Of a stretch of 38,153 bases of DNA, positions 8,237 to 16,149 are shown in pieces (positions within the stretch are counted from its first letter, which is position 1; each line of letters starts with the position of its first letter). A model generated the notes under the pieces. The model ran no database searches. It saw nothing but the letters and a program-made list of their open reading frames with translations, and was not told the origin of the DNA. The DNA is taken from assembly GCA_041191145.1 (NCBI GenBank), contig JBEEPK010000012.1, positions 1 through 38,153 on the forward strand. Direction: 5' to 3'. A program made the translations under genes and the position numbers. The DNA comes from UBA961 sp041191145. GTDB lineage: Bacteria; Bacteroidota; Ignavibacteria; Kapaibacteriales; UBA961.

Positions 8237-10135
8237 TCATTCTTCCAGATATGTATAACCGTAGAGTCCTGAGCGATAGATTGTAAGGAATTCTTTTCCT
8301 TCTGCAACACTGATTCTGCCATCTTTCACAGAATTACTAACCCATGTTTCCATGGTTCGCACTAGTTTCTTTGCTGAGAACTGTACATAATCCAATACAT
8401 CGGCAACAGATTCACCATCTATGATTTGGTCTATGCTATATCCCTTTCCATCAATTGAAACATGGACTGCATTTGTATCACCGAAGAGATTGTGTAAATC
8501 ACCAAGAATTTCTTGATATGCTCCCACAAGAAAAACGCCGAGATAATATGGTTGTTTTTCCTTGAATTCATGTAAAGGAAGATTTGGAATTGCGTCCCTA
8601 GAACCTATGAATTTATCAATCTTTCCATCAGAATCACAGGTGATATCCTGTAATGTGCCTTCCCTCATTGGTTTTTCATTGAGTCTGTGAATCGGCATGA
8701 TGGGAAAGAGCTGATCCACAGCCCACATATCAGGCAAAGATTGGAACAAAGAGAAATTACAGAAATACTTATCTGATAATAATTTGCTCAAATATTTCAT
8801 CTCATCGGGTGGTTGTTTCATGGCATCCGAAAGATCTCTTACTTCAACGGCAATTGTCCAAAACAACTGTTCAACCTGCGCTCTTGTATGCAAATCCAAC
8901 AGTCCAAGATTGAACAAATCGAGTGCTTCTTCCCTATTATGTTGTGCATCATGCCAAGCTTCAATCATGGTTCTGGCCGACAATCTTTTCAGAATTGTTT
9001 TGAGTTCGGTAACTATCTCATGATCGGACTCTTCAATTTCGATTTCTTTTCCTCCAATTGTTGGAATGGAAGACTTTTCAAGAACATTGAAAATCAGAAC
9101 AGAATGATGGGCAGTTAGTGCTCTTCCTGATTCAGTTACAATATTTGGATGGGGAAAACCATGCTTTTCGGCTGCATCTTTCATTGTGTAAATGGCATCA
9201 TTTGCATATTCCTGTATGGAATAATTGATGCTGTTCACAGCCGATGATCGAGTGCCATCATAATCTACACCGAGGCCACCACCGATATCAACAAATTCAA
9301 TGGCACAACCGATTTTCTGCAATTGCACATAGAATTGAGCAACTTCTCGAAGACCTGCCTTGATTTTGCGAATGTTCGTGATCTGGCTTCCAAGATGAAA
9401 GTGTATCAATTTTATACAATCCTTGATACCCTCTCTTTCGGCATATTCAATTGCTTCAATCAATTCACCGGCATTTAATCCAAACTTGGATCCATCACCA
9501 CCTGATTCTTCCCACTTTCCGGAACCAGAAGCCGCCAATTTAATACGAATACCAATATTGGGTTTCACATTGAGGCGCTTGGAAAGAGTACGAATCAATT
9601 TCAATTCATTGATCTTCTCAACAACGATAAATATCTTTTTACCCATCTTTTGAGCAAGCAATGCAAGCTCTATGAAATCTTCATCTTTATAGCCATTGCA
9701 TATGATAAGCGCATCAGGATTATCCATAATGGCTAATACTGCATGAAGCTCGGGTTTGGATCCCGCTTCAAGACCTATGGAGAATCTCTTTCCTTGTCTC
9801 ACAAGTTCTTCGACAACCGGTCTTTGCTGATTGACTTTGATTGGATAGACACTGTAATATCTACCGGAATATCCATACTCATTCGATGCATTCTTGAAAC
9901 ATGAAGAAATCATCTCAATTCTATCATCTAGGATATCCGGGAACCTCAAAAGCATAGGCAGAGCAACATCACGAAGAGTCAATTCTTGAATCAACTCCTT
10001 GAGATCTATTGCCGGACCGGAGCCCCTTCTTGGACTAACAGTCACATTTCCATGTTCATTGACGCCGAAATAATCAACGCCCCAGCCATTCACATTGTAT
10101 AATTCCAATGCATCTTCAATGCGCCATTTTCTCAA
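8237..10135 (-). CDS. speA: biosynthetic arginine decarboxylase (SpeA)
   Basis: PLP-dependent fold-III decarboxylase converting arginine to agmatine, the first step of the agmatine route to putrescine and other polyamines. The PLP lysine is Lys100 in VYPIKVNQQRP. Other family signatures are IGLEAGSKPEL, the HFHLGSQ stretch, VDIGGGLGVDYDG (phosphate-binding glycine loop) and TESGRALTAHHS. CDSDGKIDKFI near residue 500 carries the second-subunit Asp of the active site. At 632 aa it is close to E. coli SpeA (658 aa) and complete. The start MRKWRIEDALELYNVNGWGV matches homologues. A 200-base gap separates it from divergent fur and holds a candidate promoter. The NamZ-like gene lies immediately downstream. 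Confidence 0.95.
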   Translation of the reverse strand: MRKWRIEDALELYNVNGWGVDYFGVNEHGNVTVSPRRGSGPAIDLKELIQELTLRDVALPMLLRFPDILDDRIEMISSCFKNASNEYGYSGRYYSVYPIKVNQQRPVVEELVRQGKRFSIGLEAGSKPELHAVLAIMDNPDALIICNGYKDEDFIELALLAQKMGKKIFIVVEKINELKLIRTLSKRLNVKPNIGIRIKLAASGSGKWEESGGDGSKFGLNAGELIEAIEYAEREGIKDCIKLIHFHLGSQITNIRKIKAGLREVAQFYVQLQKIGCAIEFVDIGGGLGVDYDGTRSSAVNSINYSIQEYANDAIYTMKDAAEKHGFPHPNIVTESGRALTAHHSVLIFNVLEKSSIPTIGGKEIEIEESDHEIVTELKTILKRLSARTMIEAWHDAQHNREEALDLFNLGLLDLHTRAQVEQLFWTIAVEVRDLSDAMKQPPDEMKYLSKLLSDKYFCNFSLFQSLPDMWAVDQLFPIMPIHRLNEKPMREGTLQDITCDSDGKIDKFIGSRDAIPNLPLHEFKEKQPYYLGVFLVGAYQEILGDLHNLFGDTNAVHVSIDGKGYSIDQIIDGESVADVLDYVQFSAKKLVRTMETWVSNSVKDGRISVAEGKEFLTIYRSGLYGYTYLEE

Positions 10136-10200
10136 TGAGATATCTCCATTTATGAGAAATCAGAAAAAACTTGATGGAAATAATCCATTCTAATCATGGG

Positions 10201-10208
10201 CAAAAATA
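10201..10208 (-). promoter_or_regulatory. candidate -7 element (TATTTTTG) for speA
   Basis: Minus-strand TATTTTTG followed by CCC fits TAnnTTTG, 66 bases before the speA start. No convincing -33 element is seen. The same octamer occurs in front of other genes in the window. Confidence 0.35.
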
Positions 10209-10265
10209 CGCTTGTTTCACCAATTAGAACAGACTTTCCGAGTAAAACCGGGACTTATTGCATTT

Positions 10266-10333
10266 GATGGTCATGTTAAAAATTGTGTATATTGACTGGC
10301 TATCGATGTAATTACGCCTTCGATGGACATGTT
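10266..10333. promoter_or_regulatory. two copies of GATGGWCATGTT upstream of fur
   Basis: GATGGTCATGTT (10266-10277) and GATGGACATGTT (10322-10333) lie in the speA-fur divergent gap, 56 bases apart start to start. The second ends 2 bases before the fur ATG at 10336. A third relative, GATGGTCATATT, is upstream of the metal permease at 4926. This could be an autoregulatory site for Fur, but the motif is not the classical GATAAT-type Fur box. Confidence 0.25.
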
Positions 10334-10335
10334 TC

Positions 10336-10815
10336 ATGCATTCTAGAGATATAATGGCGGGACCTGTTTCAATAGAACAACTGAAAAAAGAGTTTGCCGA
10401 TTTTTTGAAGCAAAAAATGTATAGAAATACTCAAGAGCGCTTTCTTGTATTGGAACAGATTGCACTCTTAGACAGACATTTCAGTGCTGATGAACTCTAT
10501 ATTCACATAAATTCAAAGGGATCAAGAATTTCAAGAGCAACTATTTACTCAACTCTTGATCTACTCACAAAGTGTGGCATACTCATGAAGCATCGGTTTC
10601 AAGGAGAAAGTGCACATTTTGAATTATCCTCCAGAAAACCAAATCATGATCATTTGATATGCGTTGAATGCGGACATATCATCGAGTTCAATGTGGAACA
10701 AATGAATACAATAGAGAATGAAGTATGTTCACAATTTGATTTCACACCAATGAAACATTCTTTGCAAATCTTTGGGGTATGCAAAGACATCAATACTTGT
10801 CAATACAATAAATAA
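10336..10815 (+). CDS. fur: Fur-family metal-responsive transcriptional regulator
   Basis: Winged-helix repressor of the Fur/PerR/Zur superfamily. The DNA-binding part includes RNTQERFLVLEQI and the recognition-helix region RISRATIYSTLDLLTKCGIL. The hinge and metal region has HFELSSRKPNHDHLICVECG with the HDH ligands and a CVEC pair; a second Cys pair, GVCKDINTC, near the C-terminus completes a structural zinc site. At 159 aa it is normal. Which metal or signal it senses cannot be told from sequence. The ATG at 10336 is used here; an internal ATG at 10354 (MAGPVS) is also plausible. topA starts 14 bases after the stop, so the two are probably co-transcribed. The metal permease (4.9 kb) and its likely ATPase (18.5 kb) are natural targets. 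Confidence 0.9.
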   Translation: MHSRDIMAGPVSIEQLKKEFADFLKQKMYRNTQERFLVLEQIALLDRHFSADELYIHINSKGSRISRATIYSTLDLLTKCGILMKHRFQGESAHFELSSRKPNHDHLICVECGHIIEFNVEQMNTIENEVCSQFDFTPMKHSLQIFGVCKDINTCQYNK

Positions 10816-10829
10816 TACCAGAAGCATCC

Positions 10830-13271
10830 ATGCCAAAACATCTTGTCATCGTAGAATCTCCGGCAAAAGCCAAAACAATTGAAGGATATCTCGGAAAAGA
10901 CTTCGTGGTCAAAGCCTCGATGGGCCATATCCGCGATCTTGCCAAAGGGAATGATGCAATTGATGTGCAACATGGATTCTCACCTCGATATATTGTCTCT
11001 GAAGGAAAAGAACAAGTTGTCAATGATTTAAAGAAATTGGCAAAAAAAGCAGAAACAATTTGGCTTGCGACTGATGAAGACCGAGAAGGAGAAGCAATAG
11101 CATGGCATTTATATGAAGAATTGGGTCTGACACCCACAAATTCAAAACGATTTGTCTATCACGAAGTCACCAAAAAAGCCATCCTTCGTGCCATAGAACA
11201 ACCTAGAGAAATTGATTATGATTTGGTGAATGCACAACAAGCAAGAAGAGTACTTGATCGCCTCGTTGGTTTTGAACTATCTCCGATACTTTGGAGAAAA
11301 GTGCGTCCATCTCTTTCCGCAGGAAGAGTTCAGTCAGTTGCAGTACGAATCATAGTGGAAAGAGAAAGAGAAATTCAAGCATTTAATGCTCAATCCAGCT
11401 TTAAAGTGACTGGTATCTTTCTTTCAGAGAAAGAACCTATTCCTTTTCAAGCAGAATTATCGACGAAATTCGACGCAGAATCAGAAGCTGATGCATTCCT
11501 CAAGCACTGCACAAATGCTCATTATGCTGTAAGCTCAGTCGAAACCAAACCCGGCAAAAAATCACCTTCACCTCCATTTACGACCTCCACTTTGCAACAG
11601 GAAGCAAGTCGTAAGCTGAGTTTCTCGATCGATCGCACGATGAGAATCGCACAAATACTCTATGAGGCAGGTCATATCACATATATGAGAACTGATTCCG
11701 TGAATTTATCGGATGATGCTATCGTTCTTTGCGCCGGAGAAATAGAAAAGAGTTTTGGCAAAGAATATGTTCAGACAAGAAAATATCAAAATAAGTCAAG
11801 CAATGCACAAGAAGCCCATGAGGCAATAAGACCCACTGATTTTTCTGCATTGTTACCTTCCCTTTCAAAAGATGAAGCAAGACTCTATGATCTCATCAGA
11901 AAGCGTGCTATCGCCTCTCAAATGGCTGATGCTAAATTGGAAAAGACGACTATTTCAATTGAGATTGATCCAAAATCACAATACTCATTCATAGCTACAG
12001 GTGAAGTAATCAAGTTTGATGGATTCTTGGCTGTATATTCCGAATCGCATGATGAAGATAATGAGCAAGAAGATTCCAAACGATTGCCGGCTGTATCAAA
12101 AGGCGAATCATTATTGAATCAATCCATCAAAGCCGTTGAACGATATTCAAAACCATCTGCCAGATATACAGAAGCAAGTCTCGTAAAAAAACTGGAAGAA
12201 TTGGGAATCGGAAGACCAAGTACATATGCTCCGACCATTTCTACGATCCAAAAGCGTAATTATGTCATCAAAGACAATCGCGATGGAAAAAAACGCGAAT
12301 ATGTTTCTTTGACATTGGAAGCAGGAACAATCACAAAAGAAACTCTCTCGGAAAACCATGGAGCTGAGAAAGCAAAACTATTTCCTACCGATATTGGAAT
12401 GGTTGTGAATGATTTCTTAGTTGAGAATTTTGGAAATATCGTTGATTATAATTTCACAGCTCATGTTGAAGAGCAATTCGATGAGATAGCAAGAGGAGAA
12501 TTGGAATGGTACAAGATGCTCGAAGCATTTTATACTCCTTTTCATTCTGAAGTGACAAAGATAATGACAGGTCCTCAAAAAAGAGCATCAAACGCTCGAG
12601 AACTTGGAGTTGATCCAGCAACAGGCCTTACGGTATATGCCACAATCACACGATTTGGTTCTGCTGTACAAATTGGTGAAATCGGAGCAGAAATACCTCC
12701 TAAATTTGCCAGTCTGAAACAGCATCAATCAATTTCCACTATTACTTTGGAAGAAGCACTCGATCTTTTCAAATTACCTAGATCACTCGGGCTTTTTGAA
12801 GAAAAAGAAGTAAAGGTTGGGATAGGTAGATTCGGTCCCTATATCGTCAATAATTCCGTATTCACATCATTGAAACCTGAGGATGATCCATATACCATTG
12901 AACTTGAAAGAGCGATTGAATTGATTATACAAAAAAGAGAATTACAAGCTTCGCGTTTGATCAAAGCATTCCCTGAACAAGCTGAAATAACAATCGTAAA
13001 TGGCAGATTCGGACCCTATATCAGCTTTGGAAAAAGTAATGTGAAAATCCCTAAAGGAACGGATCCAGCTTCATTGACTTTAGAACAATGTTTTGCATTT
13101 GCAGAAGAGCAAGGAAAAACATTGCAGAAAGTTGCCCCGAAATCCAAAAGCTCAACGAAACAAAAAGAAACAACCACAAAGAAAACCACTGCGGCAAAGA
13201 AAACTACGGCTAAAAAAACCACTACCAAAAAGACCACTGCCAAAAGGGTCGTGAAAAAGAAAACAAAATAA
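10830..13271 (+). CDS. topA: DNA topoisomerase I (TopA)
   Basis: Type IA topoisomerase that relaxes negative supercoils. The TOPRIM domain has LVIVESPAKAKTI (Glu9) and the acidic triad TDEDREGEA (82-88). The domain-4 motif SAGRVQSVAVRIIVERE is intact, and the active-site Tyr is Tyr285 in HITYMRTDS. The GIGRPSTYAP loop is present. Instead of zinc fingers, the C-terminal part has Toprim-C repeats ending in GRFGPYI (twice, around 665 and 735). It then has a roughly 40-residue tail rich in Lys, Thr and Ala in the style of histone H1, likely a non-specific DNA-binding tail. At 813 aa it fits topoisomerases of this domain layout. The stop abuts the stop of the convergent DprE1-like gene with no intervening base. 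Confidence 0.95.
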   Translation: MPKHLVIVESPAKAKTIEGYLGKDFVVKASMGHIRDLAKGNDAIDVQHGFSPRYIVSEGKEQVVNDLKKLAKKAETIWLATDEDREGEAIAWHLYEELGLTPTNSKRFVYHEVTKKAILRAIEQPREIDYDLVNAQQARRVLDRLVGFELSPILWRKVRPSLSAGRVQSVAVRIIVEREREIQAFNAQSSFKVTGIFLSEKEPIPFQAELSTKFDAESEADAFLKHCTNAHYAVSSVETKPGKKSPSPPFTTSTLQQEASRKLSFSIDRTMRIAQILYEAGHITYMRTDSVNLSDDAIVLCAGEIEKSFGKEYVQTRKYQNKSSNAQEAHEAIRPTDFSALLPSLSKDEARLYDLIRKRAIASQMADAKLEKTTISIEIDPKSQYSFIATGEVIKFDGFLAVYSESHDEDNEQEDSKRLPAVSKGESLLNQSIKAVERYSKPSARYTEASLVKKLEELGIGRPSTYAPTISTIQKRNYVIKDNRDGKKREYVSLTLEAGTITKETLSENHGAEKAKLFPTDIGMVVNDFLVENFGNIVDYNFTAHVEEQFDEIARGELEWYKMLEAFYTPFHSEVTKIMTGPQKRASNARELGVDPATGLTVYATITRFGSAVQIGEIGAEIPPKFASLKQHQSISTITLEEALDLFKLPRSLGLFEEKEVKVGIGRFGPYIVNNSVFTSLKPEDDPYTIELERAIELIIQKRELQASRLIKAFPEQAEITIVNGRFGPYISFGKSNVKIPKGTDPASLTLEQCFAFAEEQGKTLQKVAPKSKSSTKQKETTTKKTTAAKKTTAKKTTTKKTTAKRVVKKKTK

Positions 13272-14570
13272 TCAACTCATCATTCTCTTCCAGAATGTTG
13301 ACTCTATCATTGGATCTTTGAGTTTCTCAATTTTCTCAAACTCAGGATACCATTCTTTGAAGAGTTTGGGGCTCATTCTGGCATCTTTGGCAGGATAAAC
13401 TCGTCCTCCAACTTCTTGCAGTATTTTGTCGAATTGATCAAGCAATGTCAATGTATCGTTGCCACGCATTGGAAAATCCATTGCTATTGTTATACCAGGC
13501 ATTGGAAATGAAAGCAATCCCTTCGATTGTATATCTCCAAAAGATTTCAATACTACAAGAAATGATCCCATCTTTTTTTTGTTCATCAAACCCAGCATAT
13601 CCGATATGATTTCACGGGCTGATTCATGAGGTATCACACACTGGTATTGCAGAAAACCACTTTTACCATAGAGTTTATTCCAATCTCCCAGTGCATCAAG
13701 AGGATAAAAAAATGGAGAATAATGGATAGTTGATTGTTTGATTTTCTTGAACTGTTTTCTGAAATACAATTCATTGAAAAGTGAAATAGAATATCTATTC
13801 AAGAGAATTTCAGGAGTTTGAAAAGGAATTAAAATTGATGATCTTGGTGCAGCTAATTCATTCCCATCCACAAAGTTTCCACTCGTGTACAGACCTCTCA
13901 ATTCCCGGGCATTACCTGAGAAACAATCGAACCAAGAAACTGTATAATCGCAAACTGCTTCTTCCCTTTTTGCAATTTCAATATATTCATCATACCCATG
14001 ATATTGTTCGGTTTTTGATTCAATCAATGATGATGGAATTTTTGTCAAAGAAAATTCAGCCCATGCAATGATCCCCGTCAAACCCAATCCACCGATAGTA
14101 GCATGAAACAATTCCGAATTTTCAAACTCAGAGCAAATGAGTACTTCCTCTTGATCAGATCTGATGAGTCCGATTCTGTTGACATGATTACCAAATGTGC
14201 CGGCTTTATGATGATTTTTTCCATGTATATCATTGGCAATTGCCCCACCAACCGTAACATATTGAGTACCAGGAGTTACGGGCAGAAAATATCCTACGGG
14301 TACTATGACTGACAATAGTTCATGGAATGTTATTCCGGCCTCGCATAGCATTATACCTTTTTCTCTATCAAATGCAATCAGCTTATCCATTCCTGTCATA
14401 TCCAGCAATATGCCGTCATTATTCAAACATGAGTCACCATAACTTCTCCGCATTCCGATAGGTAAATAAAGAGATTTAAAATCACGTATTGTTTGAATAA
14501 TACTATCCTGCCATGCGATATGATGTACAGTCCTTGGGTTAGAAGCAGGATAATTACCAAATGAGTTCAT
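13272..14570 (-). CDS. FAD-linked oxidase, DprE1-like (decaprenylphosphoryl-ribose oxidase family)
   Basis: FAD-binding type 4 oxidoreductase resembling mycobacterial DprE1, which oxidises prenylphosphoryl-ribose at C2 on the way to prenylphosphoryl-arabinose. FAD-domain motifs: RRSYGDSCLN (41-50), LPVTPGTQYVTVGGAIANDI (96-115) and DIHGKNHHKAGTFGNH (114-129), plus GGLGLTGII. In the C-terminal substrate domain, SFPMPGITIAMDFPM aligns well with the DprE1 stretch that holds Cys387, the benzothiazinone target; here that position is Ala (about residue 363). The catalytic Lys of AKDSR is kept in AKDAR (about Lys395). The ATG at 14570 gives a 4-base ATGA overlap with the HAD-UbiA gene and fits the family start better than the ATG at 14582. 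Context strongly supports a prenyl-phospho-sugar role; the lipid and final product are inference. Confidence 0.85.
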   Translation of the reverse strand: MNSFGNYPASNPRTVHHIAWQDSIIQTIRDFKSLYLPIGMRRSYGDSCLNNDGILLDMTGMDKLIAFDREKGIMLCEAGITFHELLSVIVPVGYFLPVTPGTQYVTVGGAIANDIHGKNHHKAGTFGNHVNRIGLIRSDQEEVLICSEFENSELFHATIGGLGLTGIIAWAEFSLTKIPSSLIESKTEQYHGYDEYIEIAKREEAVCDYTVSWFDCFSGNARELRGLYTSGNFVDGNELAAPRSSILIPFQTPEILLNRYSISLFNELYFRKQFKKIKQSTIHYSPFFYPLDALGDWNKLYGKSGFLQYQCVIPHESAREIISDMLGLMNKKKMGSFLVVLKSFGDIQSKGLLSFPMPGITIAMDFPMRGNDTLTLLDQFDKILQEVGGRVYPAKDARMSPKLFKEWYPEFEKIEKLKDPMIESTFWKRMMS

Positions 14571-16000
14571 GTCGCAAACCAAATGGTAATACTGATGATG
14601 GTAAGAACGATATATGTCATTGGTGTTTTCGCCATGCTAATAATGGGATCATCATTCATTTTACCTCTGTGGGCAATAAGCCACATTTGTAATAACCATG
14701 TGAGAATTGCAGGGCAAATCAACCAGATATATTCAGGATACTGATAAAGTTTTCTAACCGCATCGCTGTTTATGTATAAAGCGAGTACCATAATTGAAAG
14801 CATTGCAGAGGATAATCCGGCAGTAAGCAGCATGATGGAGTCCTTTGTTCCATAACCTCTTCCAGGTAATTGATCGAGTTCATTATTGCGAGCTATCAAT
14901 TCAGAATATCTTTTCACAAAAGCTAGACTCAGAAAGAAGAACATGGAGAATCCCATAAGCCATTCGCTCAAAATGACATTTGCGGCTTGCGCACCTGCAA
15001 TCAAACGAAGTGTATATAATCCAGCCAAGAGCATCACATCTAGAATGGCAATTTTCTTTCCATACATACTATAATATGATGTCACAGCAAGATAAACTCC
15101 CAATACAATGATGACATTCAATGGGAGAAATATCAAGGCTGAAAGAATTGAAGTAATCAGCAGCAAAATGTAAAGTGAGATCCCATTGGGAATTGCTATT
15201 TGACCCGATGCTATTGGTCTATGTTTCTTCCGGGGATGTATTCTATCGGAATGTAGATCAAGAAGATCATTCATTATATACACTGAAGATGCAAGCAAGC
15301 CAAAGACAAAGAATGTAAATATTAGAGATGTGAATATTTCAATATTCATTACATGCGCAAGCAATGCGGGTATAAATACAAGTGTGTTTTTAACCCATTG
15401 ATACATGCGTATTTCATTTACATATTCGATAAGTCCCGACTTCGTACCGGGATCAATAATAGTTACGGTCGAATAGGACTTCATTATATGAGAAGTAATT
15501 GAAGGTGAATCACCAACATACATAACTTCATGAGCAATATTCCATATAGGTATATCTGCATTATCATTACCGATATATGCAAATTCTCTGCCCAATGAAT
15601 GCTCAACAATTGCTCTTGCCTTGACTTCCCCTTTCATATTGATTTGTGAGGTAGAACCTATACATTCATCAATTATGGGATAAATTCTTTTTACTTCAAG
15701 TGCAATCTCAAGCATGGATGCAGTTGCAAGAATGATCTTTACACCTTGTTTATGATGCTCAGTTATGATCCTCAGTACTTCTTCATGAATCGGCAAGGTT
15801 GATATATCTGGTATTCCCGCATTTGTCAAGCAATATGCTTTAAATGCAGATTTACCTCTTATTAATGAGAACAATGCTCCCATGAACTTGATAGGAGATC
15901 GAAGAAGTATGATCAATTGCTCCCATAAGATATCAGTTTTCAGGAATGTTCCATCCAGATCAACATAGAGCAGAGAATATGTTTTTTTTCTTTCCATCAT
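14567..16000 (-). CDS. HAD phosphatase-UbiA prenyltransferase fusion (prenyl-phosphate phosphoribosyltransferase type)
   Basis: Two-domain protein of 477 aa. Residues 1 to about 185 are a HAD hydrolase: motif I VDLDGT (Asp14, Asp16), motif II in LATAS, and the acidic motif IV in IGNDNADIP. From about 195 onward is a UbiA integral-membrane transferase with motif NDLLDLHSDR (244-253) and a second motif YSMYGKKIAILDV (310-322), then several hydrophobic helices. In mycobacteria a UbiA enzyme joins PRPP to decaprenyl phosphate, a phosphatase removes the 5-phosphate, and DprE1 oxidises the product. Here the HAD domain plausibly supplies the phosphatase step in the same polypeptide, and the DprE1-like gene follows with a 4-base overlap. 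Two tandem ATGs (16000, 15997) are possible starts. I saw no DprE2-like reductase in the window. Confidence 0.87.
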   Translation of the reverse strand: MMERKKTYSLLYVDLDGTFLKTDILWEQLIILLRSPIKFMGALFSLIRGKSAFKAYCLTNAGIPDISTLPIHEEVLRIITEHHKQGVKIILATASMLEIALEVKRIYPIIDECIGSTSQINMKGEVKARAIVEHSLGREFAYIGNDNADIPIWNIAHEVMYVGDSPSITSHIMKSYSTVTIIDPGTKSGLIEYVNEIRMYQWVKNTLVFIPALLAHVMNIEIFTSLIFTFFVFGLLASSVYIMNDLLDLHSDRIHPRKKHRPIASGQIAIPNGISLYILLLITSILSALIFLPLNVIIVLGVYLAVTSYYSMYGKKIAILDVMLLAGLYTLRLIAGAQAANVILSEWLMGFSMFFFLSLAFVKRYSELIARNNELDQLPGRGYGTKDSIMLLTAGLSSAMLSIMVLALYINSDAVRKLYQYPEYIWLICPAILTWLLQMWLIAHRGKMNDDPIISMAKTPMTYIVLTIISITIWFAT

Positions 16001-16034
16001 GCTGAATAATGTACCTGTGAGATATTCATTGTGA

Positions 16035-16042
16035 CAAAAATA
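16035..16042 (-). promoter_or_regulatory. candidate -7 element (TATTTTTG) for HAD-UbiA/DprE1-like operon
   Basis: Minus-strand TATTTTTG matches TAnnTTTG 35 bases before the gene start in the recN divergent gap. No clear -33 partner is visible. Confidence 0.33.
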
Positions 16043-16149
16043 CGGGAAATACCAATTGCTTTACTGTTTGATGAAATGATGTAAGCAATGAATTTTGTAA
16101 ATTATTGCATGTAAATGCCATATTCTACATTTATGTGTCGATTTATCCA

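Noticed and set aside
13016..13243. Val/Phe-rich minus-strand frame opposite the topA tail
   Set aside because: It is the complement of the Lys/Thr repeat in topA; low-complexity coding always leaves such a shadow.
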